Position numbers and translations under genes: made by a program
Notes under the pieces: model-generated
Database searches by the model: none
What the model saw: the letters and a program-made list of their open reading frames with translations, nothing else
Told to the model about the DNA's origin: nothing
Part shown: one piece after another, positions 51,841 to 61,602 of the stretch
How the letters are laid out: every line of letters starts with the position of its first letter
Numbering within the stretch: position 1 is the first letter of the stretch
DNA from: WHSW01 sp963705955
GTDB taxonomy: Bacteria > Actinomycetota > Thermoleophilia > Solirubrobacterales > 70-9
Direction: 5' to 3'
Assembly: GCA_963705955.1 (NCBI GenBank)
Contig: CAVPLH010000006.1
Coordinates: forward strand, 310,001 to 374,000
DNA: 64,000 nt

Positions 51841-52626
51841 TTGCTCGCCGCCAACTTCATCTCCGACTTCTGGAACGACCAGCTGGTCGCCAACGACCGC
51901 CAATGGGTCTTCCTGGTCCTCGCCGGGCTCGTGGTCTCGTTCGGCTTCATCCGCATCTCGACGCGGCTGATGCGAAGCCCGAAGGTGCCGTGGTGGCCGG
52001 GAAGCATCGTCAGCGAGGGAGGCGTCCACGTTCACCACCTCGTCTTCGGAATCGTGCTGATGATGGTCGCCGGCACGGTCAGCTTCGCGGGTTTCGCGGT
52101 CACGCCGATCTACGAGATCTGCGCGTTCGCGTTCGGCGTCGGGATCGGGTTGACGATCGACGAGTTCGCGCTCTGGCTCTACCTCGACGACGTCTACTGG
52201 GCGAAGCAGGGTCGCCAGTCGGTCGACGCGGTCGTGATCGTGGTCGCGTTCATCGCGCTGGTGCTGATCGGCGCGCGCCCGTTCAGCATCGATACGGATG
52301 ACACCGTGACCCTGATCGCGAGCATCGTCGGGGTCGTGCTGTTCTTCGTCGTGATCGGGATCAGCCTCGTCAAGAAGCGTCTCTGGCACAGCGTGGTCGG
52401 CGTCTTCTTCTTCCCGATCGGGGTCTACGCCGCCTGCCGGATCGGCAAGCCGGATTCGGCGTGGGCGAAGCGTTTCTACGGCGAGCGCAGGCCCGCCAAG
52501 CAGGCGAAGGCGGAGGCGCGGTTCCCCCCCGATCGCCGCACCGAGCGCTTCAAGGAGCGGATCCGCGACGCGGTCGGCGGCTCCACCGAGGAGGTCTACA
52601 CGGCAAAGCTCGAGCGCAGCGACTAG
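51841..52626 (+). CDS. Conserved integral membrane protein of unknown function
   Basis: 261 residues from TTG 51841, 6 bases after the fusion gene. Five or six hydrophobic helices, with HVHHLVFGIVLMMVAGTVSF, a conserved acidic DEFALWLYLDDVYWAKQGRQ between helices, and a basic cytosolic C-terminal tail. His and acidic residues in the membrane suggest metal or ion binding, but no family is recognised. It is probably in the operon with the glycosyltransferase and PI-PLC-like genes. Its stop shares a CTAG with the convergent gene. Confidence 0.7.
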   Translation: MLAANFISDFWNDQLVANDRQWVFLVLAGLVVSFGFIRISTRLMRSPKVPWWPGSIVSEGGVHVHHLVFGIVLMMVAGTVSFAGFAVTPIYEICAFAFGVGIGLTIDEFALWLYLDDVYWAKQGRQSVDAVVIVVAFIALVLIGARPFSIDTDDTVTLIASIVGVVLFFVVIGISLVKKRLWHSVVGVFFFPIGVYAACRIGKPDSAWAKRFYGERRPAKQAKAEARFPPDRRTERFKERIRDAVGGSTEEVYTAKLERSD

Positions 52627-53333
52627 GACGGTGTGTCGCTCGGGCTCCGCAGATCGCGCAGCTCGTAGAAGAAGACGACGACCGCGAGCGCGAACAGCGG
52701 CGCGGTGACCAGGTCGGTCGCGGTCGCCGCCAGCCAGTCGCCGATCAGGCTGTCGCCGATCGCGAACAGCGCGCCCGACTGCACGGCGGTGGTCAGCGTG
52801 TCCTCGAACAGGAGGATCGGCACGATGAGCACCAGCACGCGCACGGTGTTGCCTCGGACCAGCCCCCAGCTCCGGCGCATCGCCCCGCGCACGTTGCGGT
52901 CCTCGATCTCGACCGCCGGCGCGACGAGGGCGAGGCGCCCGAGCCAGAAGATCCCGGGAACGATCAGCAGCACGATCCCGAACCCGACGATCAGGGCGAG
53001 CGCGACGTCGACCGCGATCAGGCGCCAGTAAGGGAGCGTCCGGGCGATCTGGGCGAGCGAGTGCTCCTCACCGCGCTTCGTCGCCCCCACCGCGGCGGCG
53101 ATCACGCCCGCGTAGAAGACCTCGCCGAGCATCGCGAACGCCGTGTGGAGGATGGCCGCGCCGGCGAGCGTGATCCAGTCGAGCGCGCTGACGTCACCGG
53201 GATCGACGTCCTCGAACGGATGCTGGAAGCGCTCGTCGAGAACGTCGATCAGCCCCAGGGGGACGAAGATCAGAAGCGCGGCGCCGATCAGCAGCGCCGG
53301 CTGCTCGCGATAGGTCCGCGCCATCTCGCGCAC
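52623..53333 (-). CDS. Six-helix membrane protein (DUF7544/glycerophosphodiester-phosphodiesterase-membrane-domain-like)
   Basis: 236 residues, GTG 53333. About six hydrophobic helices, with a conserved FEDVDPGDVSALDWITLAGA and a duplicated GGxxxLLIVPGIFWLGRLA segment, and MRRSWGLVRGNTVRVLVLI. The pattern (WGLVRGNxxR, IVPGIxxxxR) is that of membrane domains fused to GDPD in firmicutes and alone in actinobacteria. Function unknown, possibly lipid assembly. The stop codon shares CTAG with the convergent gene at 51841. Confidence 0.68.
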   Translation of the reverse strand: MREMARTYREQPALLIGAALLIFVPLGLIDVLDERFQHPFEDVDPGDVSALDWITLAGAAILHTAFAMLGEVFYAGVIAAAVGATKRGEEHSLAQIARTLPYWRLIAVDVALALIVGFGIVLLIVPGIFWLGRLALVAPAVEIEDRNVRGAMRRSWGLVRGNTVRVLVLIVPILLFEDTLTTAVQSGALFAIGDSLIGDWLAATATDLVTAPLFALAVVVFFYELRDLRSPSDTPS

Positions 53334-53420
53334 GACGCGGCGGAGGCTCAGCTTCGGCTTGGCGGAGGCGTGCTTGCGCGCGATCGCGCGATCCTAGCTT
53401 CGCCTCAATAGTCTGGCGCG

Positions 53421-55619
53421 ATGGCCGAGAGCCGCGCCCGCACCCCACGCGTGCTGGCGATCGACGCCGGCGGGACGATGACCGACACGTTCATCGTCGA
53501 CGACGCCGGTTCGTTCGTCGTCGGCAAGGCGCAGACGACGCCCGAGGACGAGTCGGTCGGCTTCATGGCGTCCGCCGACGACGCGCTCGCCCAATGGGGC
53601 TCGACCCCGGCGGACTCGTTCGGCGAGATCGCCTCGGGGATCTACTCCGGGACCGCGATGCTGAACCGGCTGCTGTCGCGCAGCGGCCGCAACATCGGCG
53701 CGATCGTCAGCGCCGGCCAGGAGGACTACCTGCGGATCGAGCGCGGGATCCAGACCTACCTCGGCTTCTCCTATTCCGACCGCCTCCACCTCGCGACCCA
53801 CTACCACAACGAGCCGATCGTTCCCGCGCGAGCAGATGAAGGGCGTCCGCGGGCGGATCGACGTGATGGGCACCGAGGTGCTGCCGCTGCGCGAGGCCGA
53901 CGTCCGCGACGCCGCCAACGAGCTGCTCGACGCCGGGGTCGAGGGGATCTGCATCTGCCTGCTGTTCGGCTACCGCAACGCCGAGCACGAGATCCGCGTC
54001 GCCGAGATCGTCGAGGAGGTGAAGTCCGAGCGCGGTCTGGGCGGCGGGGCCGAGGACGGCGCCGACCCGGTGCCGATCTTCGTCGCCTCCGAGCTCTACC
54101 CGCTGCGACGCGACCTGCCGCGGCTCAACTCGACCCTGGTCGAGGCCTACGCGGCGGAGCCGTCGCGGGGGATGATGCAGAAGGTCCGCGACGAGACGAA
54201 GGGCGCCGGCGCCGGCTTCGAGCTGCGGGTGATGGCCTCGCACGGGGGCACGATCTCGATCGAGGCCAAGGAGCTCGCGACGACGCTCGTCTCGGGGCCG
54301 ATCGGCGGGGTCGTCGGGGGTCAGGCGCTCGCCGAGCCGCATGGGGCTTCCGAACGTCCTCTGCACCGACATCGGCGGGACCTCGTTCGACATCGCCCTG
54401 ATCACGGACGGGCGCTTCGAGATCACCCCGACGCCCGACATCGCCCGCTTCGTGCTCAACATGCCGTTGGTGAAGATCGACTCGATCGGCGCCGGCACGG
54501 GCTCGTTCGTGCGCGTCAACCCGAACTCGAACCGCCCCGAGCTCGGCCCCGACTCGGCCGGCTCGCGAATCGGCGTCAGCTGGCCGGAGGGCGGCCTCGA
54601 CACGGTCTCGATCACCGACCTCAACGTCGTCCTCGGCCGCGTCAACCCGGATTACTTCCTCGGCGGCGACATCACCCTCGACCCCGAGCGCGCCCGGGCC
54701 GAGGTCGAGCGCCAGGTCGCCGTACCGCTCGGGCTCGAGGTCGCAGAGGCGGCCGCCGGGGTGATCGAGCTGTTCGAGCAGACGCTTCGCAACGAGGCGA
54801 TCGGGCGGATTCTCGGCAAGGGCTACTCGCCCGCCGACTACGCGCTGCTCTGCTACGGCGGCGGCGGGCCCCTGCACGTCGCCGGTTACACCGAGGGGGT
54901 CGCCTACCGCGACGTCCTCGTTCCCGCCTGGGCGGCGGGCTTCTCGGCCTACGGCTGCGCCTGCGCGGAGTTCGAGTACCGATACGACCAGACGGTCGAC
55001 ATGCCGATCCTGCCGACCGCCGACGAGATGGAGAAGGCCGGGATCGGGTTCATGGTCAGCGGCGCCTGGCAGGGACTCGAGGAGCGGGTCGCGGCAGAGT
55101 TCGAGAAGTCGGGAATCGAGCGCGACGCGATCCGCTTCAGCCACTCGGTGCGGATGCAGTACTACGGCCAGCTCAACGACATCGAGATCGTCTCCCCGCA
55201 CTTCGAGATGGACGAGGGCGAGCACCTCGACGCTCTGATCGCCGCCTTCGAGGACGCGTACTCGAAGGTCTACGCGCGCTCGGCACGCTCGCCCGAGCTC
55301 GGCTACCTGATCACCCAGGCGATCGTCCACGGCTCGGTCGAGGTCGAGAAGCCGGCCCTGCCACGGCTCGAGGAGACCGCGGGCGAGCCCCCGGTCGACT
55401 CGACCCGGACGGTGCGCTGGCCCGACGGCGACGCCGAGACGTCGATCATCCGCCTCGAGCGACGTCCGCGCCGGCCACGAGATCGCCGGTCCGGCGATCG
55501 TCGAGCACTCGGCGACGACGTTCGCGATCCCGCCGGGTCGTTCGGCGCGGCTCGACCGCCACCAGATCTTCCACCTCGGGGTCGATGGCGCCCGAGAGCG
55601 GAGGCCCGGAGGGCGGTAG
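53421..55619 (+). CDS. Hydantoinase/oxoprolinase A family, acetone-carboxylase beta-like subunit, three frame breaks
   Basis: From ATG 53421: the ASKHA-type nucleotide-binding start VLAIDAGGTMTDTFIVDD, then (each break repaired by removing one C after CGAG at 53833, 54337 and 55460) GVRGRIDVMGTEVLPLRE, VMASHGGTISIEAKELATTL, CTDIGGTSFDIALITDG, GAGTGSFVRVNPN, LGPDSAG, GKGYSPADYALLCYGGGGPL and PAWAAGFSAYGCACAEFEYR. The order and spacing match AcxA/ApcA-type subunits that activate acetone or acetophenone for carboxylation with ATP. The tail GHEIAGPAIVEHSATTF is the family C-terminus. Without repairs it is dead; with them it is complete. Confidence 0.8.
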
Positions 55620-55634
55620 GTTCTCCGCAAGCCG

Positions 55635-56530
55635 ATGGGCAGTGCCGAAGAGAGGGTCGCGCGGGTAGGAGAGCTCGAGCTCGCATACGAGACGTTCGGC
55701 GACGCGGCCGACCCCGCGGTGCTGATGATCATGGGCCTCGGCGCGCCGATGATCTTCTGGCCGGAGGAGCTCTGCGAGATGCTCGCCGACCGGGGCCACT
55801 TCGTGATCCGCTTCGACAACCGCGACATCGGCCGCTCGACGATCCTCGACGAACCGCCTCCGCGGCTCGATCAGATGCTGAGCGGGGAGCTCGACGACGT
55901 TCCCTACCGCCTCGAGGACATGGCGGCCGACGCGGTCGGGGTGCTCGATCACCTCGGCGTCGAGCGGGCCCACATCGTCGGCGCCTCGCTGGGCGGCATG
56001 ATCGCCCAGCGGCTCGCGATCGACCGCCCGGAGCGGGTGCTCTCACTGGCCTCGATCATGTCGACCACCGGAGATCGCTCGGTCGGGCACCCGACCCCGG
56101 CGGCGCTCGCGGTGTTGATGGCGCCGCCGCCGACCGGCCGCGACGCCTACGTGCGCAGCTTCCTCGACGCCCGCGCCGTGATCGGCTCGAAGCCGCTCGA
56201 CATCGAGCGGACTCGCGAGCTCGCCGAGCGCAGCTTCGACCGCGGCTTCTACCCGGAGGGCACCGCGCGCCAGCTGGCGGCGATCCTGGCCTCGCCGGAC
56301 CGAACCGAGGCGCTCGGCGCGGTCCGGGCGCCGACCGTGGTCATCCACGGTGCCGACGACGCGCTGATCGGCGTCTCCGGCGGCGAGGCGACAGCGGGCG
56401 CGATCCCCGGGTCGAAGCTGGTCGTCATCCCGGGCCTCAACCACGACCTGCCGCCGTCGGCGCTCGAGCCGATCGCGCGCGGCGCTGCGTCGAGAACTTC
56501 GAACGCGCCCGCGAGCAGGCGCTGCAATGA
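55635..56530 (+). CDS. Alpha/beta hydrolase inside the carboxylase operon, frame broken near 56490
   Basis: From ATG 55635, 16 bases after the HydA stop: LMIMGLGAPMIFWPEELCE, NRDIGRST, GASLGGM (nucleophile), IHGADDALIGVSGG and PGLNHDLPPSA (His). It is paralogous to the hydrolase at 40756. The C-terminal end VENFERAREQALQ needs a shift near 56490; its TGA then overlaps HydB's ATG as ATGA. Its presence between beta and alpha subunits is unusual; it may hydrolyse the 3-oxoacid ester or thioester made downstream. Confidence 0.78.
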
Positions 56531-58839
56531 CGATCGTCGAGGCGACCCGAGAGCTCGAGCCGCGACGAGCGGACCCCGATCGGCTGGGACGGAAAGCGGC
56601 TCGACGAGATGCTCGCCGACATCCGAGCGGCTGTTCTCCGAGACCGGCTCCTACGCCGGTCTGACCGGCGAGCTGGCGCTCAAGGACTCGCGAGCCGATC
56701 GAGTACGAGAAGCTCTTCTCGCGGCTGCGTGGCGGTCTGGTCTCGGCGCGCGAGACGGCGCTCAACATCTCCGCCTCGCCGATCGTCCGCGAGCTCGGCG
56801 AGCTCTGCTTCGCGCTCTACACGCCCGAGGGCGACTCGATCGCGCTCTCGACCGGGATCATCGTCCACGTCCACACGATGTCGGACGCGATCAAGTGGAT
56901 GGTCCGCCAGGGCTATGAGGACAACCCGCGGATACGACCCGGCGACATCTTCGCCAACAACGACCCGACGATCGGCGACGTCCACAACGCCGACGTGCAG
57001 ACCTTCGTCCCGATCTTCGACTTCGCCGACCCCGACCGTCCCGAGCTGGTCGCCTGGGCCGGCGGGGTCACCCACGTGCTCGACATCGGCGCCTCGACGC
57101 CGGGCGGCGTCCCGGTCGGGCCGACCAACCGCCTCGACGACGGCATCGACCTCCCCTGCATGAAGATCGGCGAGCGCGACGAGATCGCGCGCTGGCACCT
57201 CGAGCGTTGCGCGAAGCAGACCCGGGCGCCGATGTACTACCTGCTCGACGAGCGCACCCGGCTCGCCGGCTGCCACATGATCCGCGAGGCGGTCGAGCGG
57301 GTGATCGCTGGAGGAGGGGCTCGAGCGCTTCAAGAGCTTCAGCCGCGAGGTGATCGAGGAGGGCCGGCGGTCGTTCAAGTGCACGGATCCGCGAGATGAC
57401 CGTGCCGGGCCGCTACCGGGCCGCCTCGTTCATGGACAACACCTACGCCGACAAGGTCGCAGCTGCCGGCGCGGGCGCGGCGCGACTTCGTCATGCACGC
57501 GCCGTTCGAGGTCCGGATCGGCGGCGACGGCGACTACGCGCTCGACCTCGACGGCACCTCGGCCTGGGGGTGGCACTCGATGAACTGCACCCCGTCGGGA
57601 ATGCAGGGCGCGATCTGGGTCATGTTCACCCAGACGCTGATCTGCAACGACAAGGTCAACGACGGGGCCTACTTCGCGGTCGAGACCAACTTCCCGGAGG
57701 GCTCGATCGCCAACCTCGGCGACGCCGAGGGCTCGACCGGGATCGCCTGGGCGTTCCTGCAGCCGGCGTTCACCGGCTACCCGCGAACGCTGTCGCGAGC
57801 GCTGCAGGCGCGGGGCTTCATCGAGGAGGTGATCGGCGCCTACTCGGTCTCCGGCAACGTGATCCAGGGCGGCGGCATCGACCAGTACGGCAACTCGTCG
57901 GCGATCATGAACTTCGAGATCGCCGCCCAGGGGATGGGGGCCAAGTACGTGCTCGACGGGACCGATACCTGCGCGGCGATGTTCAACCCCGAGGGCGACG
58001 CCGGCGACGTCGAGATGTGGGAGCTGATCTGCCCGATGATCTACCTCTCGCGGCGGATCAAGCCGAACACGGGCGGCCCCGGGCGCCATCGCGGCGGCTC
58101 GTCGTTCGAGTCGCTGCAGATGATCTGGAACACGCCGTTCTGGGAGCTTCAGAACCTCGGCACCTCGCGACTGTTCACCTCGCAGGGGATCTTCGGCGGC
58201 TACCCGGGCTCGGTCGCCTACATCCACAACATCCGCGCCAACAACCTGCGCGCGCTCGCCGAGGCGGGCGAGGCCTACCCGGTCGCCGACGGGCCGTTCG
58301 ACGACCCGGCGTTGATGGCGATCGACGGCGAGCGCGAGCTACAAGCTCGACAACTTCACCCTGCTGACGCCGTTCGCCGAGGGCGACCTCTATCACTCGG
58401 TGATGAAGGGAGCCGCGGGCCTCGGCGACCCGCTCGAGCGTCCCGCCGAGCGCGGTCGAGCGCGACGTCGCCGAGGGCCACATCGAGCCCGAGTTCGCCG
58501 AGCGCGTTTACGCGGTCGGCGATCGCGACGCCGCCCGGGCGCGGCGTCTGGGGCGCGCTCGGCCGGCGAGCGAATGGTGGGCCGAGGAGCGCGAGCGGGT
58601 GCTCGCCGGCGACCTGATCGAGCCGGTGAAGACGGCTACGCGGAGTCGATGAAGCTCTCACCGCGCTGGGCTGCGGAGTTCCGGGGATTCTGGGACCTGC
58701 CGGAGGACTTCGGCTTCGACGCCGCGACGCCGACCCTGCCGCCCGACCTGGTCGCCGAGCCGGGCAAGCTGGCGCCTGAGGAGTCGGCCGCCGAGTTCCT
58801 GGCGGGCTCGGAGGTCGCCAGGGTCGATCCACCGCTCGC
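56527..58839 (+). CDS. Hydantoinase/oxoprolinase B family, acetone-carboxylase alpha-like subunit, about nine frame breaks
   Basis: From ATG 56527: DERTPIGWDGKRLDEML, SRLRGGLVSARETALNISA, RPGDIFANNDPTIGDVHNAD, CMKIGERDEIARWHLERC and GWHSMNCTPSGMQGAIWVMF, GGGIDQYGNSSAIMNFEI, PNTGGPGRHRGGSS. These are the AcxB-type catalytic subunit motifs. Breaks repaired by removing one C after CGAG: 56560, 56628, 56695, 57319 (minus strand), 58339, 58451; others near 57380, 57467 and 58631 do not fit that rule. The end (RVLAGDLIEPVKDGYAESMK, WAAEFRGFWDLPEDFGFD) runs without a stop into the gamma-like part, so alpha and gamma are fused as read. Confidence 0.78.
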
Positions 58840-59354
58840 GGCCGGCAAGCCGCTCGAGCGCGAGACGCTCGAGGCGCTGCTCGACGAGCGGCTCTCACGC
58901 CGCGAGGTGAAGGAGATCCAGTCCGGCTACAAGGACCCGGACCGGTTCGAGAAGTGGATCGCCGTGCTCGCCGACCGGGTGGCGTGGGACGACCCGATCG
59001 TCCTCCCGCTCGGCGAGGCGCTGTACGTCGTCCGCACCCCCGACGGGGAGCTGACGATCCGTTCCGAGGCCGGCCACGACTTCTGCCGCTATGACCAGCA
59101 ACTGGAAGATGTTCGCCCGGATCTTCGTCCGCGACAGCGACGAGCTGCTGCGGGAGGTCTACCCGCGGATGGCGCACTGCGATCCCGAGTGGATGGAGCT
59201 GCGCGAGTTCTATTGCCCCGCCTCCGGCCGTCTGCTGGAGGTCGAGGCGGTGACGCCGGGGTATCCGGTCGTCCACGACTTCCTCCCGGACATCGCGGGC
59301 TTCTACGCGGGTTGGCTCGGCCGGGAGCTGCCGGCCGCAGGGGTGCGGGCTTGA
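58840..59354 (+). CDS. Acetone-carboxylase gamma-like (AcxC) region, frame broken near 59095
   Basis: Encodes RETLEALLDERLSRREVKEI, SGYKDPDRFEKWIAVLADRV, AWDDPIVLPLGEALYVVRTP, GHDFCRYD, then after a one-base shift near 59095 NWKMFARIFVRDSDELLREV, REFYCPASGRLLEVEAVTP and HDFLPDIAGFYAGWLGRELP. This is the small zinc-containing subunit that joins alpha and beta into the carboxylase. The family usually has a CxCGHxFC and CPxC set; here only some of the Cys remain (AGHDFC, CPAS), so zinc binding may be altered. It is in frame with the alpha-like subunit and overlaps the PhyH start (TTGA). Confidence 0.72.
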
Positions 59355-60175
59355 ACGACGAATCGGTCGGCTTCGCGGACGCGGAGAGCTTCCGCCGCGA
59401 CGGAGCGGTCGTCCTTCGCGGCGCCCTCGGCCCGGACCAGGTCGAGCTGCTTGCCGCCGGGGTCGAGCGCAACCTGGCTGCGCCGAGCGAGCTGGCGATC
59501 CGGACCGAGGAGCCCGGTGCGCCCGGCGCCTTCTTCGAGGACTTCTGCAACTGGCAACGGATCGCCGAGTTCGAGCGCGCGGTGAGCGAGTTGCCGCTCG
59601 CCGCCACCGCCGGGACGCTCACCGGCTCCTCGCAGATCCGGCTCTTTCACGACCACGTCCTCGTCAAGGAGCCCGGGACGACGACGCGGACGCCCTGGCA
59701 CCAGGACCAGCCCTACTACTGCATCGACGGCAGCCGCACGGTCTCGTTCTGGATCCCGCTCGACCCGGTGCCCCGTGAGTCGACGCTCGAGTTCGTCGCC
59801 GGCTCGCACGCCGACGGCACCTGGTTCATGCCGCGCACGTTCTCCGAGGAGACGCCGATGGTCTTCGAGCCCGGAGCGCTCGCCGATGTCCCCGACATCG
59901 AGGCCGATCGCGACGCTCACGAGATCCTCGGCTGGGAGTTGGAGCCGGGGGATGCGGTCGCGTTCCACATGCTCACCCTGCACGCCGCCGCCGGAACGGC
60001 GACCCGGCGACGCGCCTTCTCGTTGCGTCTGATCGGCGACGACGTCCGCTTCGCTCCCCGGCCGCACCGCACCAGCCCGCCGTTCCCCGGGCTCGAGCGG
60101 CAGCTGAGCGCCGGCGACCCGATGGACCACCCGCTGTTCCCGGTGCTCTGGAATGTCGTACCTGATTCGAGGTGA
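59351..60175 (+). CDS. Phytanoyl-CoA dioxygenase (PhyH)-family protein
   Basis: 274 residues from TTG 59351. Fe(II)/2-oxoglutarate oxygenase fold: the facial triad H-x-D in TPWHQDQPYY (near residue 118) and the late His in MLTLHAAAG, with the 2-oxoglutarate Arg in RRRAFSLRL. N-terminal AESFRRDGAVVLRGALGP is typical of PhyH proteins. Hydroxylates the alpha or a remote position of an organic acid or acyl chain. It overlaps both the gamma subunit gene and the monooxygenase gene, so it belongs to the operon. Confidence 0.85.
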   Translation: MNDESVGFADAESFRRDGAVVLRGALGPDQVELLAAGVERNLAAPSELAIRTEEPGAPGAFFEDFCNWQRIAEFERAVSELPLAATAGTLTGSSQIRLFHDHVLVKEPGTTTRTPWHQDQPYYCIDGSRTVSFWIPLDPVPRESTLEFVAGSHADGTWFMPRTFSEETPMVFEPGALADVPDIEADRDAHEILGWELEPGDAVAFHMLTLHAAAGTATRRRAFSLRLIGDDVRFAPRPHRTSPPFPGLERQLSAGDPMDHPLFPVLWNVVPDSR

Positions 60176-61580
60176 GCCCGCGCCCGGCCGGGCGGAGGGC
60201 GCGATCGAGCCCGACCCGGCCCTGCCGCGGGCCTGCATCATCGGCGCGGGGTCGTGCGGGATCGCGGCTGCGAAGACGCTCTATGAGGCACGGGTACCGT
60301 TCGGCTGCTTCGAGGCCGGCCCGGTGGTCGGCGGGCTGTGGAAGTTCCGCAATCCGAACGGGCTCTCCGGCGCCTATTCGACGCTCGAGATGAACACGTC
60401 CGGGCCGCGGATGTCCTACTCGGACTTCCCGTTCGGCTCCGAGGACTACCCGCCGCACGCCGACGTCGGCGACTACTTCGATCGCTACGTCGATCACTTC
60501 GGCTTCCGCGACACGATCACCTTCAACACCCGCGTCGAGCACGTCGAGCCCGCGGCGGACGGCCGGTTCGAGGTCACCGTAGCCCGCACCGACGCCGACC
60601 GGGGCGGCCCCGGTCCAGACCCCGGCGGCGGGCAACGGACAGCCGGGACCGCGACGTCCGCCTACGACGCGATCCTCGTCTGCAACGGCCACCACTGGGA
60701 GCCGCAGTTGCCCGAGCCGCCGTTCCCGGGCGAGTTCTCGGGGGTCGAGATGCACTCGCACGACTACCGCGAACCGTCCCAGCTCGCCGGCAAGCGGGTG
60801 GTGGTGGTCGGCGGCGGCAACAGCGCGATGGACATCGCCCGCGACGCGGCCGACTACGGCGAGTCGGCCTACCTCTCGGTGCGCCGCGGGGTCCACGTGC
60901 TGCGCAAGCGGCTGGGGCGCAAGCGGACCCCGATAGACCAGACGCTGGCGCCGCCATGGCTGCCGTGGTTTTTCAAGCAGAAGGGCTTCGAGGTGATTCG
61001 GCTCCGTTCCGGCGACGTCTCGAGGTACGGCCTGCCGAAGCCCGACCACAAGGTGGGCCATGCCCACCCGACCGTCTCGGACGAGATCCATGACAGGCTC
61101 GAGGCCGGAAGCGTGGTTCCGAAGCCGAACATCCGCGAGCTGCGCGGCGACCGGGTCGCGTTCGAGGACGGGACCGAGGTCGCCGCCGACGTGATCGTCT
61201 ACTGCACCGGCTATCGGATCAGCTTCCCCTTCTTCGACCCCGACTTCCTCTCGGCGCCCGACAACGACCTGCCGCTCTACCGGCGCACGTTCCACCCCGA
61301 GATCGAGGGAATCTACTTCCTCGGGCTCGCCCAGCCGCTCGGGGCGATCATGCCGATGGCCGAGCAGCAGGCGAAGTGGATCGCGGCGCTGCTGCGGGGC
61401 GAGTACGAGCTCCCGTCGGCTGAGGAGATGCGAGCCGACATCGCCCGCGCGCGAGCCGCCCACGCGAGGCGCTTCTACAGCTCGAAGCGCCACACGATGG
61501 AGGTCGACTTCGACGAGTGGATGCGCGACTCGGTGCGCGAGCTCGACGCGGGCCGCGACCGCGCCGCCGCCAGGGGGTAA
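60153..61580 (+). CDS. Flavin-containing monooxygenase (FMO/BVMO type)
   Basis: 475 residues from ATG 60153, overlapping PhyH by 23 bases. Two dinucleotide motifs: FAD-binding IIGAGSCGIAAAKTL (near 28) and NADPH-binding VVVVGGGNSAMDIARDA (near 215), plus the FMO fingerprint region CNGHHWEPQLPEPPFPGEFSG in part. FMO/BVMO enzymes insert oxygen into ketones or oxidise hetero-atoms. With the carboxylase it could give two ways to open a ketone. The C-terminus (DFDEWMRDSVREL) is complete. Confidence 0.87.
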   Translation: MSYLIRGEPAPGRAEGAIEPDPALPRACIIGAGSCGIAAAKTLYEARVPFGCFEAGPVVGGLWKFRNPNGLSGAYSTLEMNTSGPRMSYSDFPFGSEDYPPHADVGDYFDRYVDHFGFRDTITFNTRVEHVEPAADGRFEVTVARTDADRGGPGPDPGGGQRTAGTATSAYDAILVCNGHHWEPQLPEPPFPGEFSGVEMHSHDYREPSQLAGKRVVVVGGGNSAMDIARDAADYGESAYLSVRRGVHVLRKRLGRKRTPIDQTLAPPWLPWFFKQKGFEVIRLRSGDVSRYGLPKPDHKVGHAHPTVSDEIHDRLEAGSVVPKPNIRELRGDRVAFEDGTEVAADVIVYCTGYRISFPFFDPDFLSAPDNDLPLYRRTFHPEIEGIYFLGLAQPLGAIMPMAEQQAKWIAALLRGEYELPSAEEMRADIARARAAHARRFYSSKRHTMEVDFDEWMRDSVRELDAGRDRAAARG

Positions 61581-61602
61581 GGCGGCGCAGTCGACAGGTA
61601 GG

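Noticed and set aside
54125..55828. Minus-strand frame across the carboxylase beta subunit
   Set aside because: Open only because of GC-rich composition; the broken plus frames match AcxA throughout.
53421..59354. Programmed ribosomal frameshifting in the carboxylase genes
   Set aside because: Too many breaks, no slippery heptamers or consistent downstream structure, and not known for this family.
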